The notes under the pieces: generated by a model
What the model was told of the DNA's origin: nothing
Databases searched by the model: none
What the model saw: the letters and a program-made list of their open reading frames with translations, nothing else
In this document: piece by piece, positions 1 through 5,584 of the stretch
How positions within the stretch are numbered: the stretch's first letter is position 1
Layout: each line of letters opens with the position of its first letter
Origin: Domibacillus sp.
GTDB taxonomy: Bacteria; Bacillota; Bacilli; Bacillales; Domibacillaceae
NCBI GenBank assembly: GCA_031177795.1
Contig: JAPSKG010000121.1
Coordinates: 1 to 6,899, forward strand
Direction: 5' to 3'
DNA: 6,899 nucleotides
Program-made: the position numbers and the translations under genes

Positions 1-405
1 TTCTGCTTCTTCGGCCGGCTGAATATCCGCTTCTTTTACACCTGAAACAAAGTTTTCTTCTTTAATAAATTTCATGAGCGGGCCTGATGGTGAAGTTGGT
101 GTCAGGTTTACCGTCATAACACCCATTTTCGGGTATACGCCGCAGCGGGCCGTTCCGCCGCAATCAATTAACACGCAAGCCATTTCTTCTTTATCAATCG
201 ACGTTTTAAATCCGTCTACGGCTTCTGCCCCTGTAACATCTGCGATGCGCTGGGCAACCGGATGAATGCCGCCGCCTGTGACCGAGACGATGTATTTCTT
301 TTTTTCGTCCGGCTGAATAACAAGGGGCCCTCCCCATCCGCTGCTGCCTTTTGTGATTTTAGCTGCTTTAAATTCTTTTAGTTGTACTGCTTGATTTTCT
401 GCCAT
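1..405 (-). CDS. srlE: PTS glucitol/sorbitol-specific EIIBC component (partial, N-terminal IIB domain)
   Basis: This is the membrane-bound EIIB-C subunit of the sorbitol PTS. It accepts phosphate from EIIA on a cysteine and passes it to sorbitol during import, giving sorbitol-6-phosphate. The ATG at 405 opens a frame that reads through to base 1 without a stop, so only the first 135 codons are present. By family length, roughly 200 C-terminal residues, including the membrane part, lie outside. Visible hallmarks are the SGWGGPL motif near residues 22-28, the IDCGGTxRCG motif near 80-89 (Cys82 is the probable phospho-acceptor, with a second Cys at 88) and SGPL...VSGVKE near 107-125. These match what I recall of E. 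coli SrlE closely. A GGGGGAG Shine-Dalgarno precedes the start, 27 nt after srlA ends. It is the third gene of the gutM-srlA-srlE unit. Confidence 0.95.
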   Translation of the reverse strand, partial: MAENQAVQLKEFKAAKITKGSSGWGGPLVIQPDEKKKYIVSVTGGGIHPVAQRIADVTGAEAVDGFKTSIDKEEMACVLIDCGGTARCGVYPKMGVMTVNLTPTSPSGPLMKFIKEENFVSGVKEADIQPAEEAE

Positions 406-432
406 TTTTCTTCTCCCCCTCTCAGCTTGTGC

Positions 433-966
433 TTAGTCTGCCAGCGAAATGTTTTGACGTTTCATCATCATGATGGTAATTCTTTCTGTGATAATGCCGC
501 GGATTAAGATAACGATCATGCCGACAATAAAGAAACGGATGGCGAGTGGCCCCATTGAAAGACCAAGAGTTGTAATTCCTTGAGCAATTCCCATGTAAAC
601 AAACAGCTCTGCCGCATTTGCGTGCGGGAACAATCCTGTAATTGGATGAACAAGTGACACGGCTGAATCGTAAAATGCCGGCTTTTGACGTTCCGGAAGA
701 AACTTTCCGAACGTATAAGCCATTGGGTTTGTTAAAAAGAAAACGGCTAACAGAGGAAACAATGTATACCGTAAAATAATGTTTTTTGTGCATTTTCGGG
801 CAAAACGGTCAATCCGTTCTTCTCCAATAATCTTAATTAAAGCGTTTACAGCAAGAATCAAACAAACCAGCGTTGGAACAATACCCGTAAACATACCAAT
901 AAACGTTTCTCCGCCTTTTTGGAACATTCCAATAAAGCTTTCTGCAAATTTAACTAAAAAATCCAT
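433..966 (-). CDS. srlA: PTS glucitol/sorbitol-specific EIIC component
   Basis: This 177-residue protein is the IIC half of the sorbitol permease, an integral membrane subunit that forms the transport path together with the C part of SrlE. The N-terminus carries the family phrase FxGMFQKGGExFxGM (about residues 11-26), then hydrophobic segments near 28-46, 65-80, 115-135 and 140-158. The NPM motif (about 80-82), the GLFPHxN segment (about 111-117) and ELFVYxGIAxGxTTLxL (about 120-136) are characteristic of SrlA/GutA. The length is close to the 187 residues of the E. coli protein. A strong AGGAGG Shine-Dalgarno lies 8 nt before the ATG. The gap from gutM is 52 nt and holds a short inverted repeat. 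An overlapping minus-strand frame at 422-793 is a shadow of this gene. Confidence 0.96.
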   Translation of the reverse strand: MDFLVKFAESFIGMFQKGGETFIGMFTGIVPTLVCLILAVNALIKIIGEERIDRFARKCTKNIILRYTLFPLLAVFFLTNPMAYTFGKFLPERQKPAFYDSAVSLVHPITGLFPHANAAELFVYMGIAQGITTLGLSMGPLAIRFFIVGMIVILIRGIITERITIMMMKRQNISLAD

Positions 967-1001
967 CCCATTTCCCTCCTTTTACTCTGTCCCTGCTTTA
1001 T

Positions 1002-1016
1002 TTCATGTATAATGAA
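1002..1016. repeat. Short inverted repeat between gutM and srlA
   Basis: The arms TTCAT and ATGAA, 5 bp each with a 5-bp spacer (GTATA), lie just after the gutM stop codon and about 35 nt upstream of srlA. It is too short and too weak to act as a terminator. It could be a chance repeat, a weak mRNA processing or stability structure, or a half-site of a regulator. The symmetry is directly visible; any function is speculative. Confidence 0.25.
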
Positions 1017-1018
1017 CA

Positions 1019-1387
1019 TTAAGTCATTACTACCGGATCCATTTGCTGTTTAATTTTTTGAACAGCCATTTCTAGCGGATTTGCCCATTCATCATCTTGA
1101 AGAGATGAAATATGGCGTCCTATAAACCGCTTACAATTTTTGAATTTAGCAAAAACGGTCACGCCGCTCATTACCTTGCATTCTTCCACGATGCCTTTTT
1201 CATTTGTTACCAGGATAAGCACTGTTCCAGATCCGAGCTTTTTTTTCTCTACTCCAACTCCGAGATAACCGCTTTCTCTTTTGCTCATCGTTTGGATGGT
1301 TGCCCGGTAGTGTTTCATCTGGCGCATTGTTAAATAGATTTGAAGAAGCCAAAGGCTGACAAACCCTGCAAGAAGGTAACCCCACAT
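1019..1387 (-). CDS. gutM: Glucitol operon activator GutM family protein
   Basis: This 122-residue protein resembles the glucitol operon activator GutM/SrlM (119 residues in E. coli), described there as an activator of the sorbitol operon. It opens with a hydrophobic segment (about residues 3-19, YLLAGFVSLWLLQIYL), so it is probably membrane-anchored, which is unusual for a transcription factor. A conserved core follows: a GVG-like segment near 43-46, a hydrophobic strand (VLILVTNEKGIVEEC) and the family phrase MSGVTVFAKFK near 73-83. The start is the ATG at 1387, preceded by AAGGAG with a 9-nt spacing. It is the first gene of the sorbitol unit, directly downstream of a good promoter. The exact mechanism of the family is not well established, so the name reflects family membership. 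Confidence 0.9.
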   Translation of the reverse strand: MWGYLLAGFVSLWLLQIYLTMRQMKHYRATIQTMSKRESGYLGVGVEKKKLGSGTVLILVTNEKGIVEECKVMSGVTVFAKFKNCKRFIGRHISSLQDDEWANPLEMAVQKIKQQMDPVVMT

Positions 1388-1434
1388 CGCTGACCACTCC
1401 TTTACATATGTTCTAGATAGTTACCTTTGTAATG

Positions 1435-1463
1435 ATTGTATTTTAAAATTTAAGAAATTTCAA
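1435..1463 (-). promoter_or_regulatory. Sigma-A type promoter of the gutM-srlA-srlE unit
   Basis: Read on the minus strand, a -35 box TTGAAA (1458-1463) and a -10 box TACAAT (1435-1440) are separated by exactly 17 bp of AT-rich sequence. Both boxes are one base from the consensus. Transcription would start near 1428, leaving a leader of about 40 nt before gutM. A small symmetric element, TTAC-4-GTAA (1421-1432), sits at the expected start site. I found no cre-like catabolite site with a central CG here. Confidence 0.8.
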
Positions 1464-1479
1464 TACCTATTTTCACTTT

Positions 1480-1500
1480 TTGAATAAATTTTATGTTCAA
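1480..1500. promoter_or_regulatory. Imperfect palindrome upstream of the gutM promoter, possible activator site
   Basis: The 21-bp element TTGAA...TTCAA has 7 of 10 mirrored positions paired. It lies just upstream of the -35 box, centred about 62 bp before the inferred transcription start, where class I activators often bind. It also sits between the terminator of the previous unit and this promoter. The region is AT-rich, so chance symmetry is likely enough that this is only a candidate. Confidence 0.25.
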
Positions 1501-1504
1501 AAAG

Positions 1505-1551
1505 AAAAGCTGTTTTTACAGCCGGATTTTCCCGGTGTAAAAACAGCTTTT
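1505..1551 (-). terminator. Strong intrinsic terminator after the SDR gene
   Basis: The 16-bp arms 1505-1520 and 1536-1551 are perfectly complementary. They are extended inward by CCGG/CCGG (1522-1525 with 1532-1535) after a single bulged G, leaving a 6-nt loop. On the minus strand the stem is followed by TTTTCTTTTT. It begins 5 nt after the TAA of the last SDR gene and separates the Gat/dehydrogenase unit from the sorbitol unit. The plus-strand side also has a T-run, but no plus-strand gene needs it. Confidence 0.93.
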
Positions 1552-1556
1552 TTAGC

Positions 1557-2297
1557 TTATTTTCCTTGATATGTTCTTCCGCCATCTAAAATTAAAACCT
1601 GCCCGTGAATGTAACTGGCTTCTTTTTTACTAAGGTATTGGGCCAGGGATGAAATATCTTCCGGTTTTCCCAGGCGCCCAATGGGAATTTCCTTTATCAT
1701 TTCTTGTTTTGCTTTTTCTGTTGGATACAAGGAATCAAGCATCTGTGATTCAATTACTCTCGGGGCAATAACATTTACGTTCACTCCATAAGAACCCAAT
1801 TCTTTCACAAGTGACCTCATGAATCCGAATGCTCCCCCCTTGGAAGCATAATATTGAATTCCGCCGCCCGAGCCTGTAATAGCTGATCCCGAACCAATAA
1901 TAATTATATTTCCCTGCTTTCTTTTAATCATAAACGGTGCAATGGCTTTGACGCTAAAAAACAAACCATGCAAGTTAACCGCCATTGTTTTTTTCCATAA
2001 AGCCCACTCTACTTCTTCAAGACCAAGTTTTTTTGTTATGCCTGCTGAAAACACAAATGTGTCAATGTGACCCATTTTTTCAATTACCTGGCCAGTCATT
2101 TTTTCTACACTTTCCCATGAACTTACATCCACATAAAAAGCATGCAAACGATGTTTTTCCGCTTTTTGCTGAATCATTTCTTCCGCTGCAGCCTGGTTAA
2201 TATCTGCAACGGCAACCTGGTTGCCACTTTCCGCAAATGCAAGGGCAATTTTTCGCCCGATTCCTGCTGCGCCGCCTATGATTAGCACATTATCCAA
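1557..2297 (-). CDS. SDR family oxidoreductase, catalytically intact member of an SDR pair
   Basis: This is a classical short-chain dehydrogenase of 246 residues from a TTG start at 2297. It has the cofactor motif GGAAGIG (8-14), an Asp at the end of beta-2 (Asp32, favouring NAD over NADP), a SAG variant of NNAG (84-86), Asn108, Ser136, Tyr149 and Lys153 as the catalytic set, and a C-terminal DGG. The usual PG after the catalytic helix is PR (Arg180). The TTG at 2297 is chosen because GGAGG lies 8 nt before it; the alternative TTG at 2315 has only a weak Shine-Dalgarno and adds six residues. The gene overlaps the upstream SDR by 8 nt and ends at a strong terminator. It probably oxidises a polyol or polyol phosphate. 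The SAGI and ASYxxGQ segments also occur in sorbitol-6-phosphate dehydrogenase SrlD, but similar segments are common in FabG-like enzymes, so the substrate is open. Confidence 0.9.
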   Translation of the reverse strand: MDNVLIIGGAAGIGRKIALAFAESGNQVAVADINQAAAEEMIQQKAEKHRLHAFYVDVSSWESVEKMTGQVIEKMGHIDTFVFSAGITKKLGLEEVEWALWKKTMAVNLHGLFFSVKAIAPFMIKRKQGNIIIIGSGSAITGSGGGIQYYASKGGAFGFMRSLVKELGSYGVNVNVIAPRVIESQMLDSLYPTEKAKQEMIKEIPIGRLGKPEDISSLAQYLSKKEASYIHGQVLILDGGRTYQGK

Positions 2298-2961
2298 CGC
2301 TTTTTCCTCCGTCAATCATAATGGTTTCCCCGCTAAAATGTTTTCCGTATTCGGAGCAAAGAAACGTGACCATTGCCGCGGTTGAAGCTGCTGCTTCCTG
2401 GTTTTCTTGTTCATCTTTTTTGAAAAAAGAAGGTGCCACCCCATTTACCCGGATTCCCTTTTTCTTGTATTCTCTTGCCAGCCCGCGCGTCATCGAATTT
2501 AGCGCGCTTTTTGCCGCGGCAAAATGAGGGCCTCCTTCACCTGTAACAGCAGCAGATGAAGAAATATTCACGACTACCCCGCTGCCTTGCTGAACCATAA
2601 TAGGTAGAACTTCTTTACATGAAATAAAAGGAACATCAACATGATACTCAAACAAATCCATCCACTTTTCAGCAGTTAAATCCTGCAGTGAACCAGGTTG
2701 TTCCACAGGAAAGGCATTAATGAGAAAATCAATTTTTTTTTGCTTTTGCAAGAGTGCTTCCGCTACTTTTTTCATTTCTTTTTCATCTCGCACGTCTGCG
2801 ACAATTGACGTGGCAAGCTGGCTTGTTTCACCTGGCTCTTTCACAAATAATTGCTGCCAGACGCTGGCGCCGGAGTTTGCCAGACTTGCACAAATTGCTG
2901 AAGCAACAGGGCTTGCACCGCCAATTACAAGAGCTGTTTTTCCGTTTAATGCAATGTTCAT
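2290..2961 (-). CDS. Degenerate SDR family protein, probable non-catalytic partner
   Basis: This 223-residue protein has the SDR fold signature but is about 25 residues shorter than usual. The N-terminus aligns with the SDR cofactor motif, but TGxxxGxG has become GGASPVAS (14-21), losing the last two glycines. NNAG is reduced to NAF (82-84), and the helix-4 Asn is apparently replaced (YHVDVPF, Asp109). Ser134 and Lys151 remain, but the catalytic Tyr is Phe147 in HFAAAK; I checked the codon, which is TTT. The lid region after VNGVAPS is shortened by about 20 residues before the C-terminal FSGETIMIDGG. The start is ATG with GGAGG 6 nt upstream, beginning right at the stop of the HAD gene. The reading frame is intact and the surface pattern is well kept, so it looks selected rather than decaying. 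I infer a structural or regulatory partner of the downstream SDR. Confidence 0.85.
   Translation of the reverse strand: MNIALNGKTALVIGGASPVASAICASLANSGASVWQQLFVKEPGETSQLATSIVADVRDEKEMKKVAEALLQKQKKIDFLINAFPVEQPGSLQDLTAEKWMDLFEYHVDVPFISCKEVLPIMVQQGSGVVVNISSSAAVTGEGGPHFAAAKSALNSMTRGLAREYKKKGIRVNGVAPSFFKKDEQENQEAAASTAAMVTFLCSEYGKHFSGETIMIDGGKSVG
2306..2310 (-). promoter_or_regulatory. Shine-Dalgarno GGAGG inside the upstream gene, sets the TTG start at 2297
   Basis: The sequence GACGGAGGA encodes the conserved Asp-Gly-Gly near the end of the degenerate SDR (2290-2961). It also supplies GGAGG 8 nt before the TTG at 2297. This spacing favours the 246-residue start over the TTG at 2315 and implies translational coupling of the two SDRs across an 8-nt overlap. 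Confidence 0.7.
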
Positions 2962-2972
2962 GTTATTCCTCC

Positions 2973-3749
2973 CTACGGCAGCAGACCAACTAATTCTAAT
3001 CCATGTGCTATGCCATCTTTGTCCGCATCTTTTGTGACATACTTTGCAGATCGTTTTACTTGTTCCGGCGCATTCCCCATTGCCACACTGCCCGGGGAAA
3101 AACGCAGCATTTCAATGTCATTGAAATGATCCCCAAATGCGTAAACATCGTTTTGTGAAAAACCTAAATGATGCATTAGCCGCTCGATTCCTTTTGCTTT
3201 TGATCCTCCAAACGGCAAAATATCAACTGACTTTGGGTGCCATCTTAAAAATCGAAGCTGGCTGAATTTTTCCTGATAAGGCTGCTCTTCTTTTTCTTCG
3301 CAAAACAACATAGATTGATAGATTTCTTGTTCTTCAAAATAGTCCGCCCCAAATTCCGGATAAGAAAGAGCCAGTGCATCCATACATGGCTGTACAGAAG
3401 GATGCTGCTCTATGCTTGTTTTCATGGTTTCCTCACCAATATACAAAAGTGAATGCTGGCAGCTGTGTGAATAATCACGAAGTGTATAAAACAACTTTTT
3501 TGGCAAAGGTTGTTTATAAATGGCTTTATTGCCGGCAACAATATATTGTCCTGTAAAACTTACATACGTATCGATATCAAGTTCTTTTCTTAACTCTTTA
3601 AACATAAAAGGAGAGCGCCCCGTTGCAATGGCAACTGTATGCCCTTTTTCTTTTAAGCGGGCAATTGCTTGCTTAGCAGAGGCAGGAATTTGTTTTTCAG
3701 AGTTTAAAAGAGTCCCATCTAAATCAAAAAAAATAATTTTATTCGCCAA
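2973..3749 (-). CDS. Cof-type HAD-IIB family hydrolase (sugar-phosphate phosphatase-like)
   Basis: This 258-residue haloacid dehalogenase-superfamily protein belongs to the Cof/HAD-IIB group, which typically dephosphorylates sugar phosphates or related metabolites in the cytoplasm. Motif I is FDLDGTL with nucleophile Asp9 and general acid Asp11. Motif II is ATGR (Thr43), motif III is probably Lys186 in SKAKG, and motif IV is GDHFND (206-211). The region between about 85 and 180 fits the C2-type cap. The cap-proximal motif usually read as NGQY is TGQY here (Thr66). The start codon is TTG at 3749, supported by AAGGTG 7 nt upstream; no in-frame ATG fits. The gene lies 19 nt after the dehydrogenase and 11 nt before the degenerate SDR. 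It may remove phosphate from a pathway intermediate or clear a toxic phosphorylated side product. Confidence 0.92.
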   Translation of the reverse strand: MANKIIFFDLDGTLLNSEKQIPASAKQAIARLKEKGHTVAIATGRSPFMFKELRKELDIDTYVSFTGQYIVAGNKAIYKQPLPKKLFYTLRDYSHSCQHSLLYIGEETMKTSIEQHPSVQPCMDALALSYPEFGADYFEEQEIYQSMLFCEEKEEQPYQEKFSQLRFLRWHPKSVDILPFGGSKAKGIERLMHHLGFSQNDVYAFGDHFNDIEMLRFSPGSVAMGNAPEQVKRSAKYVTKDADKDGIAHGLELVGLLP

Positions 3750-3768
3750 TATCCTTCACCTTCTTTTG

Positions 3769-4794
3769 TTAAGGCGTGATCATTACTTTTAACACATCTT
3801 TAGTTGGATCGTGTGCATAGTGGATCGCTTCGCTTAATTGCGAAAGCGGGAAACGGTGTGTAATCATTTTTTCTGCGTTAACAACGCCTTGCTGAAGCAT
3901 TTGCAGTGCAGTTTCATAATTATACGGGTTTGACGAATACGAGCCGATTACTTTTATTTCATCGTTGAAAAACCGTTCTGCTGGAATAGAAGTGCTTGCT
4001 GCCTTAAACGGCGCAAAAACAAGAATGGTTCCGCCACGCCTTACACACTCCATCGCCTGTGAAAGCAAACTGTTTATTCCCGCAGAAATAATAACGTGAT
4101 CAACCCCCTGGCCTTTTGTTAGTTGCAGCACGGTTTCCAGCAAATTTTCTTTCTGGCTGTTTACCGCATGATCTGCCCCAAACTGCAAGGACTGCGCGAG
4201 ACGATACGGGTTAATGTCACTGACGATAACTTGTTTGGCAAGGAGATGGCGGGCAATTTGAATTTGGATGCAGCCAATCTGGCCAGCACCTAAAATCAAA
4301 ACCGAATCTCCCGGCTGAATGTTTATGGATTCAAATCCATGAAGGCAGCAAGCCACCGGTTCTACCAAAGCGCCTTGCTCGAAGGTTACATCATCCGGCA
4401 ATTTTCCCATTGTGTGCTTTACATGCAATTCGGGAACACGGATATATTCTGAAAAACCGCCCGGGTCAAGATTTGTTTCTTTGAATTGTTTGCATAGCGT
4501 ATACATTTTCCGCTGGCAGTAATGGCAAGTAAAGCAAGGTACATGATGGGCAACATAAACACGGTCGCCTTCTTTGTATTCCTTTACCCCTTCGCCTGCT
4601 TTCACAACAGTTCCAGAAACTTCGTGTCCGAGTACGCTTGTCGGAGGCACTGTTTCATCAATGACTTTGTGGATATCCGTACCGCATAATCCGCAAGCTT
4701 CCATTTTTATTAACACTTCGCCCGCTCCTATTTCCGGTATTGAACGTTTTTCATACTGAATGCTATTTTTATGGTAAAAAACAGCTGATTGCAT
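3769..4794 (-). CDS. Zinc-dependent alcohol/polyol dehydrogenase (MDR superfamily, GatD/sorbitol-dehydrogenase-like)
   Basis: This 341-residue medium-chain dehydrogenase has the full zinc-enzyme signature. Catalytic-zinc candidates are Cys37 (GLCGTDIH), His57 and Glu58 (GHE) and Glu145 (VEPVACCLHG). The structural zinc site is Cys87, Cys90, Cys93 and Cys101. The Rossmann motif GAGQIG (169-174) is followed by Asp193 at the end of the second strand, which points to NAD. The length is typical of the family. Position in an operon with a galactitol-type PTS suggests galactitol-1-phosphate 5-dehydrogenase (GatD) or a dehydrogenase for another hexitol or pentitol, or its phosphate. The motifs alone also fit L-threonine or sorbitol dehydrogenase-like enzymes, so no gene symbol is given. 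The ATG start has AAGGAG 11 nt upstream, overlapping the end of the preceding gene 6 nt away. Confidence 0.92.
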   Translation of the reverse strand: MQSAVFYHKNSIQYEKRSIPEIGAGEVLIKMEACGLCGTDIHKVIDETVPPTSVLGHEVSGTVVKAGEGVKEYKEGDRVYVAHHVPCFTCHYCQRKMYTLCKQFKETNLDPGGFSEYIRVPELHVKHTMGKLPDDVTFEQGALVEPVACCLHGFESINIQPGDSVLILGAGQIGCIQIQIARHLLAKQVIVSDINPYRLAQSLQFGADHAVNSQKENLLETVLQLTKGQGVDHVIISAGINSLLSQAMECVRRGGTILVFAPFKAASTSIPAERFFNDEIKVIGSYSSNPYNYETALQMLQQGVVNAEKMITHRFPLSQLSEAIHYAHDPTKDVLKVMITP

Positions 4795-4800
4795 CTTTTT

Positions 4801-5226
4801 TCACTCTCCTTTTTCACTTTTCTTTTCTAAATAGTTAAGCAGGTCTTCATAACCATTCATTTCATTGGTAATCCAGTAACGTCCTCCTAAAACCTTTGGC
4901 TTCCCAAGCCGGATCAGTGTTTTCCCTACATAATTATATTTTCTGATCCGAATGCTTCCGGCTTCTTCCCACGTGTAAACATGGCTGCGCCCAAAACCGC
5001 TGAATGTAATAGATTCCTTTGTTACAACTACTGCAGAAGGGTTATGAAGTCCAATAAAAGACGATAAAAGCAAAAACGGCATTGTATAAACAATAAGCTT
5101 GTAGATCGCTTGGTCATTCCCGGAAAACAGTTCATAGATTGCCCAAATAAACAAAGCAGACATTAATAAAACTGGAACAATCAGCGTCATATTCCGTGCC
5201 GTTTTACTATAGCTATATGTAGACAT
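4801..5226 (-). CDS. Small membrane protein with two predicted helices and a PH-like C-terminal domain
   Basis: This is a 141-residue protein that I do not recognise by name. A basic N-terminus is followed by two hydrophobic segments at about 13-34 and 41-61. A soluble tail (about 62-141) alternates short strands and turns (AVVVTKESITFSGFGRSHVYTW, then SIRIRKY, then RYWI) and ends in a charged helix. That pattern is reminiscent of the bacterial PH-like domain found after paired transmembrane helices, probably facing the cytoplasm. An ATG at 5232 also exists, but GGGG lies only 1 nt before it and 7 nt before the ATG at 5226, so the latter start is chosen. The gene sits between the PTS IIB gene and the zinc dehydrogenase, 6 nt before the latter, and so appears co-transcribed with a catabolic pathway. 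Function unknown. Confidence 0.8.
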   Translation of the reverse strand: MSTYSYSKTARNMTLIVPVLLMSALFIWAIYELFSGNDQAIYKLIVYTMPFLLLSSFIGLHNPSAVVVTKESITFSGFGRSHVYTWEEAGSIRIRKYNYVGKTLIRLGKPKVLGGRYWITNEMNGYEDLLNYLEKKSEKGE

Positions 5227-5233
5227 ATGCATG

Positions 5234-5242
5234 CCCCTTTTT
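5234..5242 (-). promoter_or_regulatory. Shine-Dalgarno AAAAAGGGG that selects the ATG at 5226
   Basis: The purine-rich stretch ends 7 nt before the ATG at 5226 but only 1 nt before the in-frame ATG at 5232. A 1-nt spacing would not support initiation, so the shorter protein is the more likely product. Confidence 0.6.
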
Positions 5243-5244
5243 AT

Positions 5245-5278
5245 AAAAAATGGAGGGGGCCTTCTTTCAAAAGCCCCC
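5245..5278 (-). terminator. Hairpin with T-tract between gatB and the PH-like gene, probable partial terminator
   Basis: The arms 5255-5264 and 5269-5278 pair as a 10-bp stem: six GC pairs at the base, then two A-T pairs and two G-T wobbles. A GAAA tetraloop closes it on the minus strand. The T-run (TTTTTT) follows only after a TCCA spacer, which weakens termination. No convincing promoter follows before the next gene, so read-through probably continues into the dehydrogenase genes at reduced level. Confidence 0.7.
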
Positions 5279-5286
5279 GTTTCTTT

Positions 5287-5565
5287 TTAATTTAAATAGT
5301 CAATGATTTTTTGAATGTCTCCATCTATCCCAACACCAGTTAAAAATGAAATTGTTTGAATGACTGGCGTGTTTCCTGCATCACTGATCGGGGTTGTAGT
5401 CACAATAACATCCGCGCCAGCTGCCTTGTAAGGCACTTCCGATGCTTTGCATTGTTCAACAATAACATCGTATCCCTTGCTTTTTAATGTTTCTTCTACT
5501 TTTTTTGCTACAACCGTTGAAGTGGCCACCGCCGTACCGCATGATACAAGAATTTTTTTCGCCAT
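5287..5565 (-). CDS. gatB: PTS galactitol-family EIIB component
   Basis: This 92-residue soluble phosphocarrier of the galactitol PTS family receives phosphate from EIIA and hands it to the sugar bound by EIIC. The N-terminal strand ends in VSCGTAVATST, with Cys9 as the phospho-acceptor in the P-loop typical of this family. The C-terminal segment FLTGVGID matches the FVSGVGIE of E. coli GatB as I recall it, and the length is the same within two residues. The start is ATG with GGGGGAA at suitable spacing, 19 nt after the gatC stop. It is followed by a hairpin. The family also includes carriers for substrates other than galactitol, so the specificity is inferred only from family membership. Confidence 0.93.
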   Translation of the reverse strand: MAKKILVSCGTAVATSTVVAKKVEETLKSKGYDVIVEQCKASEVPYKAAGADVIVTTTPISDAGNTPVIQTISFLTGVGIDGDIQKIIDYLN

Positions 5566-5584
5566 TACTGGTTCCCCCTAAAAG

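Noticed and set aside
74..265. Plus-strand frame opposite srlE
   Set aside because: It is antisense to the conserved IIB domain, and no Shine-Dalgarno or family resemblance is seen.
422..793. 123-codon minus-strand frame overlapping srlA
   Set aside because: It is a shifted frame of srlA with low-complexity His/Tyr/Arg-rich translation and no domain.
1388..1556. Riboswitch, small RNA gene or cre site in the intergenic region
   Set aside because: The region is fully accounted for by a terminator, a promoter and a short leader. I saw no conserved riboswitch fold and no cre-like motif with a central CG.
2298..2315. Longer intact-SDR start at the TTG at 2315
   Set aside because: The upstream sequence offers only a weak GGGG about 12 nt away, while the TTG at 2297 has GGAGG at 8 nt and begins right at the usual SDR N-terminus.
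5233..5286. Possible promoter (TTGAAA ... TATAAA) before the PH-like gene
   Set aside because: The spacing is 19 bp, the -35 lies inside the hairpin and the transcript would begin at or inside the Shine-Dalgarno. Chance similarity is more likely.
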